Origin: Bacillota bacterium
GTDB taxonomy: Bacteria; Bacillota_A; Clostridia; Lachnospirales; Lachnospiraceae
Direction of reading: 5' to 3'
DNA: 64,000 nucleotides
Assembly: GCA_023407175.1 (NCBI GenBank)
Contig: JAEYMU010000053.1
Span: forward strand, 372,001-436,000
A program made the position numbers and the translations under genes. This document shows positions 9,021-18,897 of this stretch, piece after piece (the stretch's first letter is position 1; every line of letters begins with the position of its first letter). The notes beneath the pieces were generated by a model. The model was not told the origin of the DNA, did no database searches, and saw only the letters and a program-made list of their open reading frames with translations.

Positions 9021-11498
9021 TTATAGCCGGCACCAACCCTCACAATAGCATTTCGCTATTGTATCCCATGAGTATGTCTGCTCTACGGCTCGGCGTGCGG
9101 CGGAAGCATTTAATACGCGTTTTCCCTCATCCAGAATTTCACTCTTTATTAGAGAAACAAAATCTATTTCATTTCTATAACGAAAACATTGCTTCGCTAA
9201 TCTAAATCGTAAATTATCATGAATGAAGACCGGTATTCCTGCCGACATCGCTTCGATTATAACAAGTGAAAATGCTTCCGACTTGGATGGAAATATCATT
9301 GCATCCGCTAAATTATAATATTTATTTAATTCCTCTCCAGGCTTCAGGTCTCCCAAATAAAGAACTCTGTCGGATATATCATGTTCCTCTGAAAATTCCT
9401 CTATTTTCTTTTGATATTCCATAGAAATTATTCCGCCGGCATAGAGAAACATTATGTTATTGTCCTCCTGCATAAGTGGCAGTAATAATTCGAGCGCTCC
9501 CAATTGATTTTTCCGGTCACAGACAGAGCCAACCTGTATAAAGACTTTTTTTCCATCAATATTCAATTCTCTTTTCAATTTATTTACAGTCATTTTATCC
9601 TGAGGGCAGTAAATCTCAGTATTCACACCATTGGCAATTAAATTTATCTTGTCTTCGGAAATACCGATATGTTTTACCAATGTCTCATAGGTATTTTCGT
9701 TCAGCACATATACCAGATCTGCGTGCTTCATGCAAAATACTTCTTGAAAATACCGCTTTGAAATCACATCTTTTATTTTGTTCCATTCCTCATGCCATAT
9801 ATAGCTATGAATTGTATAAACCAGTTTGCATTTTTTTCTAATTTTTGCAGGTACTAATTTTAAAAAGAAATACATGTTATATTGATTGTGAAAATGAAGA
9901 ATTACCAAATCATTTTGCTTCGAAACTAGTTTTTTAAGCCGAAAAGCCAGGGATATGGAATATACTACTCTCTTAAATTTATGCATAAGCCCCAGCTGAG
10001 TATCTGTCCCGGTAAATATTGAAGGTACCGGTATCTCAATAATAGGGAGCTGATGGCTCAAGCGATTCTTCGCTTTTATATCAATTAACATTACCTGTTC
10101 ATGCTGCTTCATCATTGATTTAGTAAGCTCTTCAACTACTATTTCTGTAGCGGCACCCATTTTGGCTGGGATGGGAGTATATCCTGTACCTATTTCATAT
10201 ATCTTCATTTCACATTTACCTCTCATGTTTTCTCCTGTGCTCAAGGCATCAAGAAGTAAATCTATATGCACCTTTTTTGAAAAATTCTTTTCATAAAATG
10301 CTCTGCAGCTTTGACTCTTGGCAGCAATTTGTTCCGGATGATTACATATGTTCAGCATACATTGATAAAGAGCGGTACTCGAAAGTGCTTCGTATCGGAA
10401 GGCAACACTCTGATCCGTAATATACAAAAACGAACCAAATTCCGGAACAACTACCGGTCTGCCAAAATAGATTGACTCAACCAATGTATTCGGTAAGTTC
10501 TCTACCCATCTGGCAGGTAATATTGTAACATTAATATTTAAATAATATCGAAACACCTCACGGCTTGTCATAAAAGGGACAAAAGTAATATACTCCGTGA
10601 GTTTATTTTCATGAATCAAATGCAGTACCCTCTCGTTTTCCTCCATATGAAGCCCTCCGACAACATAAAGATGAAAATTTGAAGTATCACGAGCTAATAA
10701 TGCAATTGCTTCCAGTAAATCATAAATTCCTTTGGTTTCATCTATATTTCCGATAAATAAAAATTTTATCAATGAAGGATCCGGATTATTTGTCTTGTCC
10801 CAGCTTCGAATTTCTTCATCTTCACTAAAGAATGTCGGAACTATTTTCAGTTTGGATTTATCATAGCCATACTTACACATCATTTCGGCCATATATTGAT
10901 TGGTACATATGTATGTATCTATTTTTTTTGCTATATTAAGGTGCTTATGCAGCTTTGTCGAAAGGAATCTCACCAAAGAGAAAAGTCTGCTCCCTTTTAC
11001 ACAGTTGAATTTTAAGCAATGGATATCCTTTTGCAAGCACAAATCACAGTATTTACCGGCTCTGTATAACGATCCCGCTCCACAGACCGTGTTATAATCA
11101 GAGATGCGGTTTATTACCGGAATATTATATTTTTTACAAACATCAATTACGCTGGGGGATAGTGTTCTTTTATATACCAAAAGGTAGCAAACCTCAGGCT
11201 TCTCATGAATAATCAATTTCTCTAAAGCTCTTTTGACCTTAAAGGAATAAAACTCTCTGCCCATTAAATCTATGTAGGTTTTTAAAGTTTTGGAATATTT
11301 GTTAACGAATATCTCATCTGAATTTCCTATGTTCTCCACAAAATATTTTTCATATTCCGAATATATATTACGACTGTTTTTGGTTGAAAAGGGTATTACT
11401 GTGTGACCTAGCTCTTCTAAAGCCTCTTTTATATTAAAAAGGTATCGTTCAGGACCGCCGCTTATAAAATATCTATAATGAACGAGTAGGATCTTCAA
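9021..11498 (-). CDS. Tandem fusion of two GT4 glycosyltransferases
   Basis: A single 825-residue frame holds two complete GT-B enzymes. The first (residues 1-420) starts MKILLVHYRYFISGGPERY and has its donor motif at ENLPNTLVE (E-x7-E). The second starts at M431 with MKIYEIGTGYTPIPAKMGAA, the usual true N-terminus of a stand-alone GT4, and has EAFSLVIIE as its E-x7-E motif. Between them an ATG at 10224-10226 (M425) is preceded by AGGAG at proper spacing, which looks like the relic, or still working, start of a once separate gene. No frameshift or stop is seen at the junction. It would catalyse two steps of repeat-unit assembly, possibly consecutive ones. Confidence 0.86.
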   Translation of the reverse strand: MKILLVHYRYFISGGPERYLFNIKEALEELGHTVIPFSTKNSRNIYSEYEKYFVENIGNSDEIFVNKYSKTLKTYIDLMGREFYSFKVKRALEKLIIHEKPEVCYLLVYKRTLSPSVIDVCKKYNIPVINRISDYNTVCGAGSLYRAGKYCDLCLQKDIHCLKFNCVKGSRLFSLVRFLSTKLHKHLNIAKKIDTYICTNQYMAEMMCKYGYDKSKLKIVPTFFSEDEEIRSWDKTNNPDPSLIKFLFIGNIDETKGIYDLLEAIALLARDTSNFHLYVVGGLHMEENERVLHLIHENKLTEYITFVPFMTSREVFRYYLNINVTILPARWVENLPNTLVESIYFGRPVVVPEFGSFLYITDQSVAFRYEALSSTALYQCMLNICNHPEQIAAKSQSCRAFYEKNFSKKVHIDLLLDALSTGENMRGKCEMKIYEIGTGYTPIPAKMGAATEIVVEELTKSMMKQHEQVMLIDIKAKNRLSHQLPIIEIPVPSIFTGTDTQLGLMHKFKRVVYSISLAFRLKKLVSKQNDLVILHFHNQYNMYFFLKLVPAKIRKKCKLVYTIHSYIWHEEWNKIKDVISKRYFQEVFCMKHADLVYVLNENTYETLVKHIGISEDKINLIANGVNTEIYCPQDKMTVNKLKRELNIDGKKVFIQVGSVCDRKNQLGALELLLPLMQEDNNIMFLYAGGIISMEYQKKIEEFSEEHDISDRVLYLGDLKPGEELNKYYNLADAMIFPSKSEAFSLVIIEAMSAGIPVFIHDNLRFRLAKQCFRYRNEIDFVSLIKSEILDEGKRVLNASAARRAVEQTYSWDTIAKCYCEGWCRL

Positions 11499-11517
11499 AC
11501 CGCTCTTCCTCCTTCCC

Positions 11518-12570
11518 TTACCCTATGTAGTATTCCTTGTACCACCTTGCATAATGGCTTAATCCTTCTTCCAAGGGTGTACTTGGTTTAAAACCGAAAT
11601 CACGAACCAGCTCTGAGACATCTGCAAAGGTCTGATACACATCGCCCGGCTGCATCGGCAGAAATTCCTTCTCTGCCGGTTTATGGATAACACCTTCCGC
11701 CATCAGGCACTTTTCCAAAGTTTCTACAAAATACATCAGACTTTCCGGCTGGTTATTACCGATATTATAGATCTTATACTTGATACCCTCCTCATTTTCT
11801 TCCGGTGCTTTATTCATGACATGTAAGACACCGGTAACAATATCATCCACGTAGGTGAAGTCGCGATACATATCGCCATAATTGTAGATTTGAATCTTTT
11901 GACCCCTGACTATTTTATCTGTAAAGCCGAAATATGCCATATCCGGTCTTCCCATAGGACCATAAACGGTAAAGAAACGAAGCCCTGTAGACGGAATTCC
12001 ATATAATTTGGAATAAGCATGGGCCAGCAGCTCGTCCGACTTCTTGGTTGCCGCATAAAGAGAGACTGGATTGTCCACCTTATCCTCTGTTGAATAGGGT
12101 ACCTTCTTGTTAGAACCATACACAGAGGAGGAGGACGCATAAACCAGGTGCTCTACACCCTTATTGCCGCCATCATAGGAGTGCCGGCATGCTTCTAAAA
12201 TATTATAAAAACCAATTAGATTTGCTTCAATATATGCACTTGGATTCGTAATAGAGTAACGCACCCCCGCCTGAGCGGCCAGGTTTACAACGATATCCGG
12301 CTTATGGGCATCAAATAAATAATTCACAAGACCACTGTCGGCCAAATTCCCCTTTACAAATGAAAATTCACCTTTATTCCCAGCTTCCTTCATCTCCTTT
12401 AATATAGAAAGGCGAGTCTCTTTCAAGGAAACATCATAATAATCATTCACGTTATCCAAGCCAACGACTTTTACGGAATTATCACAGCTTTCCAGAATAG
12501 TCTTGGTAAGATGAAACCCGATAAAGCCCGCCGCACCCGTGATCAAAATAGTTTTATTCGAAAAATCCAT
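11518..12570 (-). CDS. UDP-glucuronate 4-epimerase (NAD-dependent SDR)
   Basis: This 350-residue extended SDR enzyme has the NAD-binding GAAGFIGFHL glycine motif at the N-terminus, SSSSVYGSN for the catalytic serine region and YAATKKSDE for the Y-x3-K pair. NVNDYYDVSLKETRL after the second strand is characteristic of UDP-glucuronate 4-epimerases (Cap1J/LpsL/GAE type). It converts UDP-glucuronate to UDP-galacturonate in the cytoplasm. The gene lies directly after UDP-glucose 6-dehydrogenase, which supplies its substrate. A UDP-GlcNAc or UDP-glucose epimerase is a less likely alternative given the Cap1J-type N-terminus. Confidence 0.88.
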   Translation of the reverse strand: MDFSNKTILITGAAGFIGFHLTKTILESCDNSVKVVGLDNVNDYYDVSLKETRLSILKEMKEAGNKGEFSFVKGNLADSGLVNYLFDAHKPDIVVNLAAQAGVRYSITNPSAYIEANLIGFYNILEACRHSYDGGNKGVEHLVYASSSSVYGSNKKVPYSTEDKVDNPVSLYAATKKSDELLAHAYSKLYGIPSTGLRFFTVYGPMGRPDMAYFGFTDKIVRGQKIQIYNYGDMYRDFTYVDDIVTGVLHVMNKAPEENEEGIKYKIYNIGNNQPESLMYFVETLEKCLMAEGVIHKPAEKEFLPMQPGDVYQTFADVSELVRDFGFKPSTPLEEGLSHYARWYKEYYIG

Positions 12571-12602
12571 ATCTGATTTACTCCTTTAGCCTATAGAACC
12601 TA

Positions 12603-13859
12603 TTAATCGCATCCAAAAAGATCACGGGTATAGACTTTTTCCTTTACATCATCCAATTCACTGTTGTAACGATTTGCTACAATCACATCACACATAGCCT
12701 TAAATTCATTTATATCATTCACGAGCAGACTGCCGAAAAATGTAGTTCCATTCTCCAGTGACGGTTCATTAATAATTACAGTCGCACCCTTTGCCTTAAC
12801 CCGTTTCATAACTCCCTGAATTGAGGATTGGCGAAAATTGTCCGAGTTTGCTTTCATTGTCAAACGATAGATACCAATGGTAACCTGTTTCTCACAGCAG
12901 CTGCTATATGTACTGGATTCTTCGTAATAACCGGCTTTTTGTAAAATTTGGTTTGCAATAAAATCCTTACGTGTACGATTTGCATCAACAATTGCCTGCA
13001 TAATGTTTTCCGGCACTTCATTGTAGTTAGCCAGCAGCTGCTTTGTATCCTTCGGCAAGCAATAGCCTCCGTAGCCAAAGGAAGGATTATTATAATAATT
13101 TCCTATGCGGGGATCCAGCCCAATACCGTCTATGATATGCCTGGTATTCAGACCCCGAACTTCTGCATAGGTATCAAGCTCATTAAAGAATGATATCCTC
13201 ATGGCCAAATAAGTATTTGCAAACAGCTTAACGGCCTCTGCTTCAGTCGGTTCCGTAAACAGCCTCGGAATATTTTCTTTAATTGCTCCTTCGGCCAGCA
13301 TATCAGCAAATATATACGCAGCATCCATCAAGGATTTATCATCCTGCGGCACACCAACAATGATTCGGGAGGGGTATAGGTTATCGTACAAAGCATGTCC
13401 CTCACGCAGGAATTCCGGAGAAAAAATAATACTACTAACATCATATTTCTCTCTTATATTAAGTGTATATCCAACCGGTACTGTGGATTTTATAATCATA
13501 ATTGCTCTCGGATTGATTTGATTGACCAATTTTATAACTTCTTCAACGGATGAAGTATCAAAATAGTTTTTCACCGGATCATAATTGGTAGGAGTAGAAA
13601 TAATAACAAAATCCACATTTGCATATGCTAATTCCGCATTGGTAGTTGCGGTTAAATCCAAATCTTTCACAGCAAGATATTCTTCAATCTCTTTATCTGC
13701 AATCGGAGATTTGCGATTGTTAATCATTTCAACCTTTTCCTGGACAACATCAACGGCAAATACGGTATTATGCTGAGCCAGCAGAATGGCATTGGATAAC
13801 CCCACATATCCAATTCCCGCAACTGCAAGCTTGAATTTTTCTGTTGCCTTTGTTTTCAT
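12603..13859 (-). CDS. ugd: UDP-glucose 6-dehydrogenase
   Basis: The 418-residue protein has an N-terminal Rossmann fold ([11 protein letters not shown]), the conserved IISTPTNYD and KSTVPVGYT segments, the EFLREG block and the catalytic-cysteine motif [14 protein letters not shown], all in family order. It oxidises UDP-glucose to UDP-glucuronate with two NAD+. Its ATG overlaps the stop of the upstream glycosyltransferase by four bases. With the epimerase next to it, it provides the uronic acid donors of the operon. The central variant matches the Cap1J-associated group (sometimes annotated nucleotide-sugar dehydrogenase); a UDP-GlcNAc/ManNAc dehydrogenase is possible but less likely. Confidence 0.9.
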   Translation of the reverse strand: MKTKATEKFKLAVAGIGYVGLSNAILLAQHNTVFAVDVVQEKVEMINNRKSPIADKEIEEYLAVKDLDLTATTNAELAYANVDFVIISTPTNYDPVKNYFDTSSVEEVIKLVNQINPRAIMIIKSTVPVGYTLNIREKYDVSSIIFSPEFLREGHALYDNLYPSRIIVGVPQDDKSLMDAAYIFADMLAEGAIKENIPRLFTEPTEAEAVKLFANTYLAMRISFFNELDTYAEVRGLNTRHIIDGIGLDPRIGNYYNNPSFGYGGYCLPKDTKQLLANYNEVPENIMQAIVDANRTRKDFIANQILQKAGYYEESSTYSSCCEKQVTIGIYRLTMKANSDNFRQSSIQGVMKRVKAKGATVIINEPSLENGTTFFGSLLVNDINEFKAMCDVIVANRYNSELDDVKEKVYTRDLFGCD

Positions 13860-15064
13860 ATTTTTCCCCCAAAAACATATGCTTCTTTCCCATTTCCGGA
13901 AGCCTCTCTTTTCTTCCCGCTGTACAAAGCAATTGTCTGCTGAACAATTTCATCCCAGTTATATTTTGTGCAGATATAATCGGCGGCATCCTTTTTATAT
14001 TGATTAACCAGGTCCTGATCCTCACAGAGCAGCTTTAATTTCTCTGTCAGATCGAATACATTACCTTTTCTGAACACAACGGCCTTATCCTTCACAACCT
14101 CAGTGCATTCGGCAATATCTGAAACCAGGCAGCAGTTCCCATAGCTCATCGCCTCCAGAAGACTAAGCGGCATTCCCTCCAAATCACTGGGCAACGAATA
14201 TAAGTATGCATTACTATAAAGCTCCTCCAATAAATTTCCCTGGACAAAGCCTGTAAAGACAATTCTTTCGTCACCGGCTGCGGCTTCCTTTAGTTCCTGC
14301 ATATAGGTAGTCGTGTCACTGGCTCCTCCGGCAATCACAAGCTTTTTATCGGTTTTTACCTTCTTAAAGGCCTCAATCAGATAGCCGATTCCCTTCTCCG
14401 GAACAATGCGTCCCAGGAACAGAATATAACTGTCCTTCTTCAATCCATATTTAGCTGCAATTTCATTTGCCTCTTTTAGCGCCGGGCGATTGACTCCATT
14501 GGGGATAAACCTGGTTATCCGTCCATAGGTCTGTTCAAAATACTTCTGTGTTTCCGTACTCAATACAATCATCTCGTCTGCAAATTTTACCGCTATTCTT
14601 TCACCCAGCATTATGTACGCACTGGCCAGACGCCCCCATTTGCCCCTAAGATGATCCAAGCCATGGATCGTTGCCACCGACCTTTTTCCTAACAGACGGG
14701 GCAGCCATAGCATTGCACAGGGACCCTCCGCATGAAAATGAACGATGTCATACCTTCCGAATGCGGCCTTGATTGCGGCAGCTGTGGAAGCTGTCATCGC
14801 GGCCAACCCTTTTAAATCGACTGTAAATACAGATTTTAACCTTACACCGTTATATATTTTCACAGATTTTCTATCAAATTCTTTACCGGATACATGATGC
14901 CCCTTCCGGTTATAGCAAACCACCTCATGCCCCAACGCTGCCATCCTGGTTGAGATTTCCTCTACCACTATTTCAATGCCGCCCTCACGAGAGGGGATTC
15001 GTTTGTGTCCTAACATGGCTATTTTATAATTATCTTTATCGTAAAAATTATTAGGCTTTCTCAT
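13856..15064 (-). CDS. Glycosyltransferase family 4, first gene of the capsule operon
   Basis: This 402-residue GT4 enzyme begins with [18 protein letters not shown], the N-terminal pattern of DUF1972-type capsular rhamnosyl/galactosyl transferases (Cps2F/RfbG-like), then [16 protein letters not shown]. The C-terminal donor domain has [10 protein letters not shown] and EGMPLSLLE, a clean E-x7-E motif. It is the first gene after a roughly 290-nt untranslated leader and a predicted promoter at 15350-15378. Translation of the following ugd gene is coupled to it by a four-base overlap. The donor sugar is not determined by sequence. Confidence 0.87.
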   Translation of the reverse strand: MRKPNNFYDKDNYKIAMLGHKRIPSREGGIEIVVEEISTRMAALGHEVVCYNRKGHHVSGKEFDRKSVKIYNGVRLKSVFTVDLKGLAAMTASTAAAIKAAFGRYDIVHFHAEGPCAMLWLPRLLGKRSVATIHGLDHLRGKWGRLASAYIMLGERIAVKFADEMIVLSTETQKYFEQTYGRITRFIPNGVNRPALKEANEIAAKYGLKKDSYILFLGRIVPEKGIGYLIEAFKKVKTDKKLVIAGGASDTTTYMQELKEAAAGDERIVFTGFVQGNLLEELYSNAYLYSLPSDLEGMPLSLLEAMSYGNCCLVSDIAECTEVVKDKAVVFRKGNVFDLTEKLKLLCEDQDLVNQYKKDAADYICTKYNWDEIVQQTIALYSGKKREASGNGKEAYVFGGKI

Positions 15065-15345
15065 CCTTATTCCACCTTAATTGGTTGATAATTAATGTCA
15101 GCAAAATGCTCATTAGTATCTACCTATTGAAAGGACATTTTTACCCTTCAGCCATTTACCTTATAATTCTTCTGTTCATTACCTTCCATTGAATTGGCAA
15201 AGGGATAACGTGAGGCAACCTAATAATTCATATTTTCCTTTGTTATATTATTATGCTTAATTCATATGTTCTAATCTTATACTTCCATTCCTCCTCATCT
15301 CAGACATCAGCCTGACAAATTAAAAAGCTGTACAAGCAAGTTGTA
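15065..15345 (-). promoter_or_regulatory. Long untranslated leader of the capsule operon
   Basis: About 280 bases lie between the predicted transcription start and the first gene. I found no credible gene in it: two AUGs that follow GGAGG-like sequences are closed by stops within a few codons. It is AT-rich with a more GC-balanced island around 15190-15220 (minus strand TGCCTCACGTTATCCCTTTG). It could hold a regulatory RNA or anti-termination site, but I could not match it to a known riboswitch. Confidence 0.35.
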
Positions 15346-15349
15346 AATT

Positions 15350-15378
15350 ATATTACCAAATTTTAACAAATAATGCAA
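15350..15378 (-). promoter_or_regulatory. Candidate promoter of the capsule operon
   Basis: On the minus strand TTGCAT (15373-15378) and TAATAT (15350-15355) are 17 bp apart; an overlapping TATAAT lies 3 bp further downstream with a 20-bp spacer. This is the best sigma-A-like match upstream of the operon, in a very AT-rich stretch, so chance matches are possible. Confidence 0.4.
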
Positions 15379-15461
15379 TATAAAATTTACATATTTTTAC
15401 TTTTTTATAGAGACATTTTATAGTGACTTTGTCATAAAGTAAGCAAAAAGAATTGTTTTTC

Positions 15462-15500
15462 ACAAAAAAATCAGGGTATGATTTTTCCAATCATACCCTG
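15462..15500 (-). terminator. Rho-independent terminator after the mgtC-like gene
   Basis: CAGGGTATGATT (15472-15483) and AATCATACCCTG (15489-15500) form a perfect 12-bp stem with a 5-base loop. On the minus strand it is followed by a run of seven T, so it ends transcription coming from the mgtC-like gene. Confidence 0.85.
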
Positions 15501-15547
15501 GTCACTTACCAGCCATTATTAATAAAATCTATCCTTTATGAAGCCCC

Positions 15548-16240
15548 TTATATCTCCTCTGCAACCTCAACTCCCTCAATCTTGCAGATATTGGCGATAA
15601 CATCGATTCTCAGCCTCTTATGCTCCAGTCTAAGGGTCATAATAGCCGCCATGGCATTCGTATCATAGGAGGCCCTGACCATCTCAATGGAATCAATTGA
15701 AATTCCGTTTGCCTTAATCCTGTCCAGCACCTCCGGAATATTGGTCGTCTTCTTAATCTCAATATAAATATCCAGAACCTTTGCCTTTGACAGCATCATA
15801 TTATCAAAACGGTGAAGTACCACGGTTGCAAATGCAATCAGAAAGCAGGCGAAGATTGCCGCTTTATAAAAACCGATACCAATAGCAAGCCCCATGCAGG
15901 CTGTTGCCCACAGTCCTGCTGCCGTGGTAAGGCCCTTTACCTGATGCCTTCCTGTAACAATGATCGTTCCTGCTCCAAGAAAACCGATGCCGGAGACAAC
16001 CTGTGCCGCGATCCGTGTCGGGTCGCTCACATTATATTCCTGAAAAACATATTGGTTGGTCATAATAGCAAGGGTTGATCCCAGGCAGACAAGAATATGC
16101 GTACGAAGTCCGGCCGGACGCCCCGCTCTGCCGCGCTCAAATCCGATGATGCCGCCAAGAATAACCGACATCAGAAGACGAAGCACAATTGTCGTATCAT
16201 TGATGGAATTAAGATCATTCGTAAAGTCAAACATATGCAC
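15548..16240 (-). CDS. MgtC/SapB family membrane protein
   Basis: This roughly 230-residue protein has four to five N-terminal membrane helices with the family hallmarks LGGIIGFERGRAGRPAGLRTH and VSGIGFLGAGTIIV, then a cytoplasmic C-terminal ACT-like domain (about residues 145-230). MgtC-family proteins act in magnesium limitation and, in some bacteria, modulate ATP synthase or cellulose synthesis; the role here is not known. The start is either GTG at 16240 (AGGAG 7 bases upstream) or ATG at 16234. It follows truA by 59 bases and precedes a strong terminator. Confidence 0.88.
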   Translation of the reverse strand: MHMFDFTNDLNSINDTTIVLRLLMSVILGGIIGFERGRAGRPAGLRTHILVCLGSTLAIMTNQYVFQEYNVSDPTRIAAQVVSGIGFLGAGTIIVTGRHQVKGLTTAAGLWATACMGLAIGIGFYKAAIFACFLIAFATVVLHRFDNMMLSKAKVLDIYIEIKKTTNIPEVLDRIKANGISIDSIEMVRASYDTNAMAAIMTLRLEHKRLRIDVIANICKIEGVEVAEEI

Positions 16241-16299
16241 CCATCCTCTCCTATTATATAGTCCTTTGCCCCAGGCCGCGTAACCGCCGATCAGAGCCT

Positions 16300-17058
16300 T
16301 CAGCCCATGGTACAGCCGTCCTGCGGATACTCTATCCCCATCAGCGTCAGTCCGCTGGCGGGAGCCGTAGGTCCTGCCAGGCTCCGTTCACAGCCCTCAA
16401 GGATTTCTTTCATCTTTTCCGGCGAAGCCGTTCCCCGTCCAAATTCAATCAGCGTACCTGCTATAATCCGTACCATATTATATAAAAATCCGCTCCCGGT
16501 AACCGATATGGTGATGATATCTTCTTCCTTCACCACCTTAAGCTCATAGACAGTTCTGATTGTATTCTCTGCCTGTGTTTTCACCGAACAGAAGCTTTTA
16601 AAGTCATGTTCTCCCACCAGTAAATCACCGGCCTCCTGCATAAGGCTTACATTCAACGGATAATAGACGTGATAGACATACAGCCGCTTTGTCGGAAGTA
16701 AAATCCTGCGGTTAAAAATCCTGTATTCATAGGTTTTGCGGCTCGCCACCCTTCTTGGGTGAAAATCCGGTGCCACCTCCACGGAAGTCTGTACACGGAT
16801 ATCCTCCGGCAGTCTCTGGTTTACGGCAAGGCATATCTTTTCAGCGGGAATCGGGCCCTTTATATCAAAAACAGCCACGTTCCCCAGTGCATGGACACCG
16901 GAATCCGTCCGGCTGGCTCCGATAACCGTTATTTCTTCTCCCAGAAGCTCCGATAATGCCTGATTTAGTTTTCCCTCAACGGTAGGCTGGTTTGGCTGCA
17001 GCTGCCAGCCGGCGTAGGCCGTCCCGTCATATGCAACGACAAGCTTGATACGCTTCAT
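16300..17058 (-). CDS. truA: tRNA pseudouridine(38-40) synthase
   Basis: This 252-residue protein carries the TruA motif GASRTDSGVHALGNV with the catalytic aspartate, the N-terminal VAYDGTAYAGWQLQPNQPT segment, and the C-terminal GSGFLYNMVRIIAGTL block. It isomerises uridines at positions 38-40 of the tRNA anticodon stem. It follows ecfT, the gene order seen in many Firmicutes after the ribosomal cluster, where rplM and rpsI usually follow; here they are replaced by an mgtC-like gene. Confidence 0.95.
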   Translation of the reverse strand: MKRIKLVVAYDGTAYAGWQLQPNQPTVEGKLNQALSELLGEEITVIGASRTDSGVHALGNVAVFDIKGPIPAEKICLAVNQRLPEDIRVQTSVEVAPDFHPRRVASRKTYEYRIFNRRILLPTKRLYVYHVYYPLNVSLMQEAGDLLVGEHDFKSFCSVKTQAENTIRTVYELKVVKEEDIITISVTGSGFLYNMVRIIAGTLIEFGRGTASPEKMKEILEGCERSLAGPTAPASGLTLMGIEYPQDGCTMG

Positions 17059-17103
17059 GTGTCGTACCTCATATTCTATGCTATCATCCTTTATTTCAAA
17101 ACA

Positions 17104-17931
17104 TCAGATAAAATTAACCAAGACCTTCATACCCTCCAGTACCATTACCGCTGCAATCCCGGCCAGATAGACCAAAAGAACCAGATAAGCCGCATAATCC
17201 CTTGAATGGTAGCGGAGCGGCTTCATCTTCGTCCGGCCGTCCCCTCCCCGGTAGCATCTGGCCTCCATGGCCATAGCAAGATCGTTGGCACGCCGGAAGG
17301 CGGATACAAACAGCGGTACCAATATGGGTATCATGCTCTTTGCCCTCTTCAATATGCCTCCGGATTCAAAATCTGCGCCTCTTGCCATCTGGGCCTTCAT
17401 AATCTTATCCGTTTCCTCAAGTAAAATCGGAATGAAGCGGAGTGCTATTGACATCATCATGGCAATCTCATGTACCGGCACCTTCAGACGGTTCAAGGGC
17501 TTCATTCCCTTTTCCAGACCATCCGTCAGCTGGTTTGGAGTCGTTGTGAAGGTCATCAAAGAAGATCCGAGAATTAATAATATGAGCCGGATGCTGAAGA
17601 ATATGGCGTTTTTCACACCCTTATCTGTGATTGTTATAAAATTCCAATGCCATAGGGTATCGCCGGGGGTTAAGAACAAATTGAATACGGAGGTGAAGAT
17701 AAGTAAAATCACAATTGCCTTTAAGCCCTTTATAATATATCCAAAGGGTACCGTGGAAAGCCGTATCATAATTACAAGAAATAAGGCTACCAGCAGATAA
17801 CCGTAGAAGGTACTGAATAAAAACAGTGATATGATAAACGCAAAGGTTCCCACTAATTTAACCCTGGGGTCAAGACGGTGTAGGATTGATTCCGCGGGAT
17901 AATATTGTCCGATTGTAATATCTCTGATCAT
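17104..17931 (-). CDS. ecfT: ECF transporter transmembrane component EcfT
   Basis: The protein is 275 residues from the ATG at 17931, which has GGAG 7 bases upstream; the longer frame lacks a good site. It has five or six membrane helices and the two coupling motifs that contact the ATPases, AQMARGADFESGG and MEARCYRGGDGRT. EcfT links substrate-binding S components to the EcfA1/A2 ATPase pair for uptake of vitamins such as riboflavin, folate or biotin. No S component is encoded nearby, as is usual for group II ECF modules that serve several S proteins. Confidence 0.93.
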   Translation of the reverse strand: MIRDITIGQYYPAESILHRLDPRVKLVGTFAFIISLFLFSTFYGYLLVALFLVIMIRLSTVPFGYIIKGLKAIVILLIFTSVFNLFLTPGDTLWHWNFITITDKGVKNAIFFSIRLILLILGSSLMTFTTTPNQLTDGLEKGMKPLNRLKVPVHEIAMMMSIALRFIPILLEETDKIMKAQMARGADFESGGILKRAKSMIPILVPLFVSAFRRANDLAMAMEARCYRGGDGRTKMKPLRYHSRDYAAYLVLLVYLAGIAAVMVLEGMKVLVNFI

Positions 17932-18003
17932 TTTAAATCTCCATTTCACCGCCGATTTGCGGTAGTGTTCAAAAGTTGTCTTTGCTGACGGTAGAAAAAG
18001 CGT

Positions 18004-18852
18004 TTATCTCCGGAAGGCCTTCAGAATTTCAGCCTTAGCCTCCGCAACTGTGGTTGCATCCGTTTTGACCGGATATCCTCGGTCCTTTAAGGCATTCATC
18101 ACATAGGTTACCTGCGGAGCTGCCAGCTGCATCTCCTCCAGCTCTCTGTAATGGAAAAAAACCTCCTTGGAGGGATGGCAAAACACCAATTCACCATGAT
18201 TCATAACAAAAAGGCGGTCTGCATAATTCGCAATATCCTCCATGCTATGGGTTACCAGAATAATTGTCATTTCGCTTTCCTTATGGAGCCCTGCAATTTG
18301 ATTCAGGATATCGTCCCTTCCCTTCGGATCAAGCCCTGCTGTCGGTTCATCCAGGATAAGCACCTCCGGTCTCATCGCCAGAACACCGGCAATTGCAACC
18401 CTGCGCTTCTGGCCTCCTGAGAGCTCAAAAGGCGAAGCATCCAGAAGCTCCTCCCCTATGCCAACCATTTTCAAGGCCTCATAGGAACGAAGCTCACATT
18501 CCAGCTTATCCAGCCCAAGATTGGAAGGACCAAAGACCACATCCTTAAATACCGTAGTCTCGAACAATTGATGCTCCGGATACTGGAACACCAGACCAAC
18601 CTTGCTCCTAAGCTGCTTTAGGCTGTAATCTGAATCATAGATATCCTTCCCATTAAAATACACATGCCCGCTGGTTGCTTTGATCAAACCGTTCATATGC
18701 TGGATCAGGGTTGATTTACCTGAGCCGGTATGCCCAATCAGGCCTATGAATTCGCCCTTATTAATCGTAAAGCTGATATCCTTAATCGCATGCCTGGCAA
18801 ACGCCGTACCCTCACTGTATACATAATTAACCTTATCAAAAATTATCTGCAT
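18004..18852 (-). CDS. ecfA2: ECF transporter ATPase EcfA2
   Basis: This 282-residue ABC ATPase has Walker A GHTGSGKST, signature ELSGGQKRR, Walker B VLILDEPTAGLD and the switch histidine in ILVTHSMED. The ATG at 18852 follows AGGTGGA closely; an upstream in-frame start at 18879 is less supported. It forms the heterodimer with EcfA1 on the cytoplasmic side of the ECF transporter. It lies between ecfA1 and ecfT in one operon. Confidence 0.94.
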   Translation of the reverse strand: MQIIFDKVNYVYSEGTAFARHAIKDISFTINKGEFIGLIGHTGSGKSTLIQHMNGLIKATSGHVYFNGKDIYDSDYSLKQLRSKVGLVFQYPEHQLFETTVFKDVVFGPSNLGLDKLECELRSYEALKMVGIGEELLDASPFELSGGQKRRVAIAGVLAMRPEVLILDEPTAGLDPKGRDDILNQIAGLHKESEMTIILVTHSMEDIANYADRLFVMNHGELVFCHPSKEVFFHYRELEEMQLAAPQVTYVMNALKDRGYPVKTDATTVAEAKAEILKAFRR

Positions 18853-18897
18853 GTATCCACCTGCTTCTATTATTCCCATCAGTTCCTGTTTACCTGG

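Noticed and set aside
15065..15345. Possible known riboswitch (c-di-GMP or similar) in the capsule leader
   Set aside because: I could not find the conserved core bases of the c-di-GMP-I or c-di-GMP-II classes; naming a class would be a guess.
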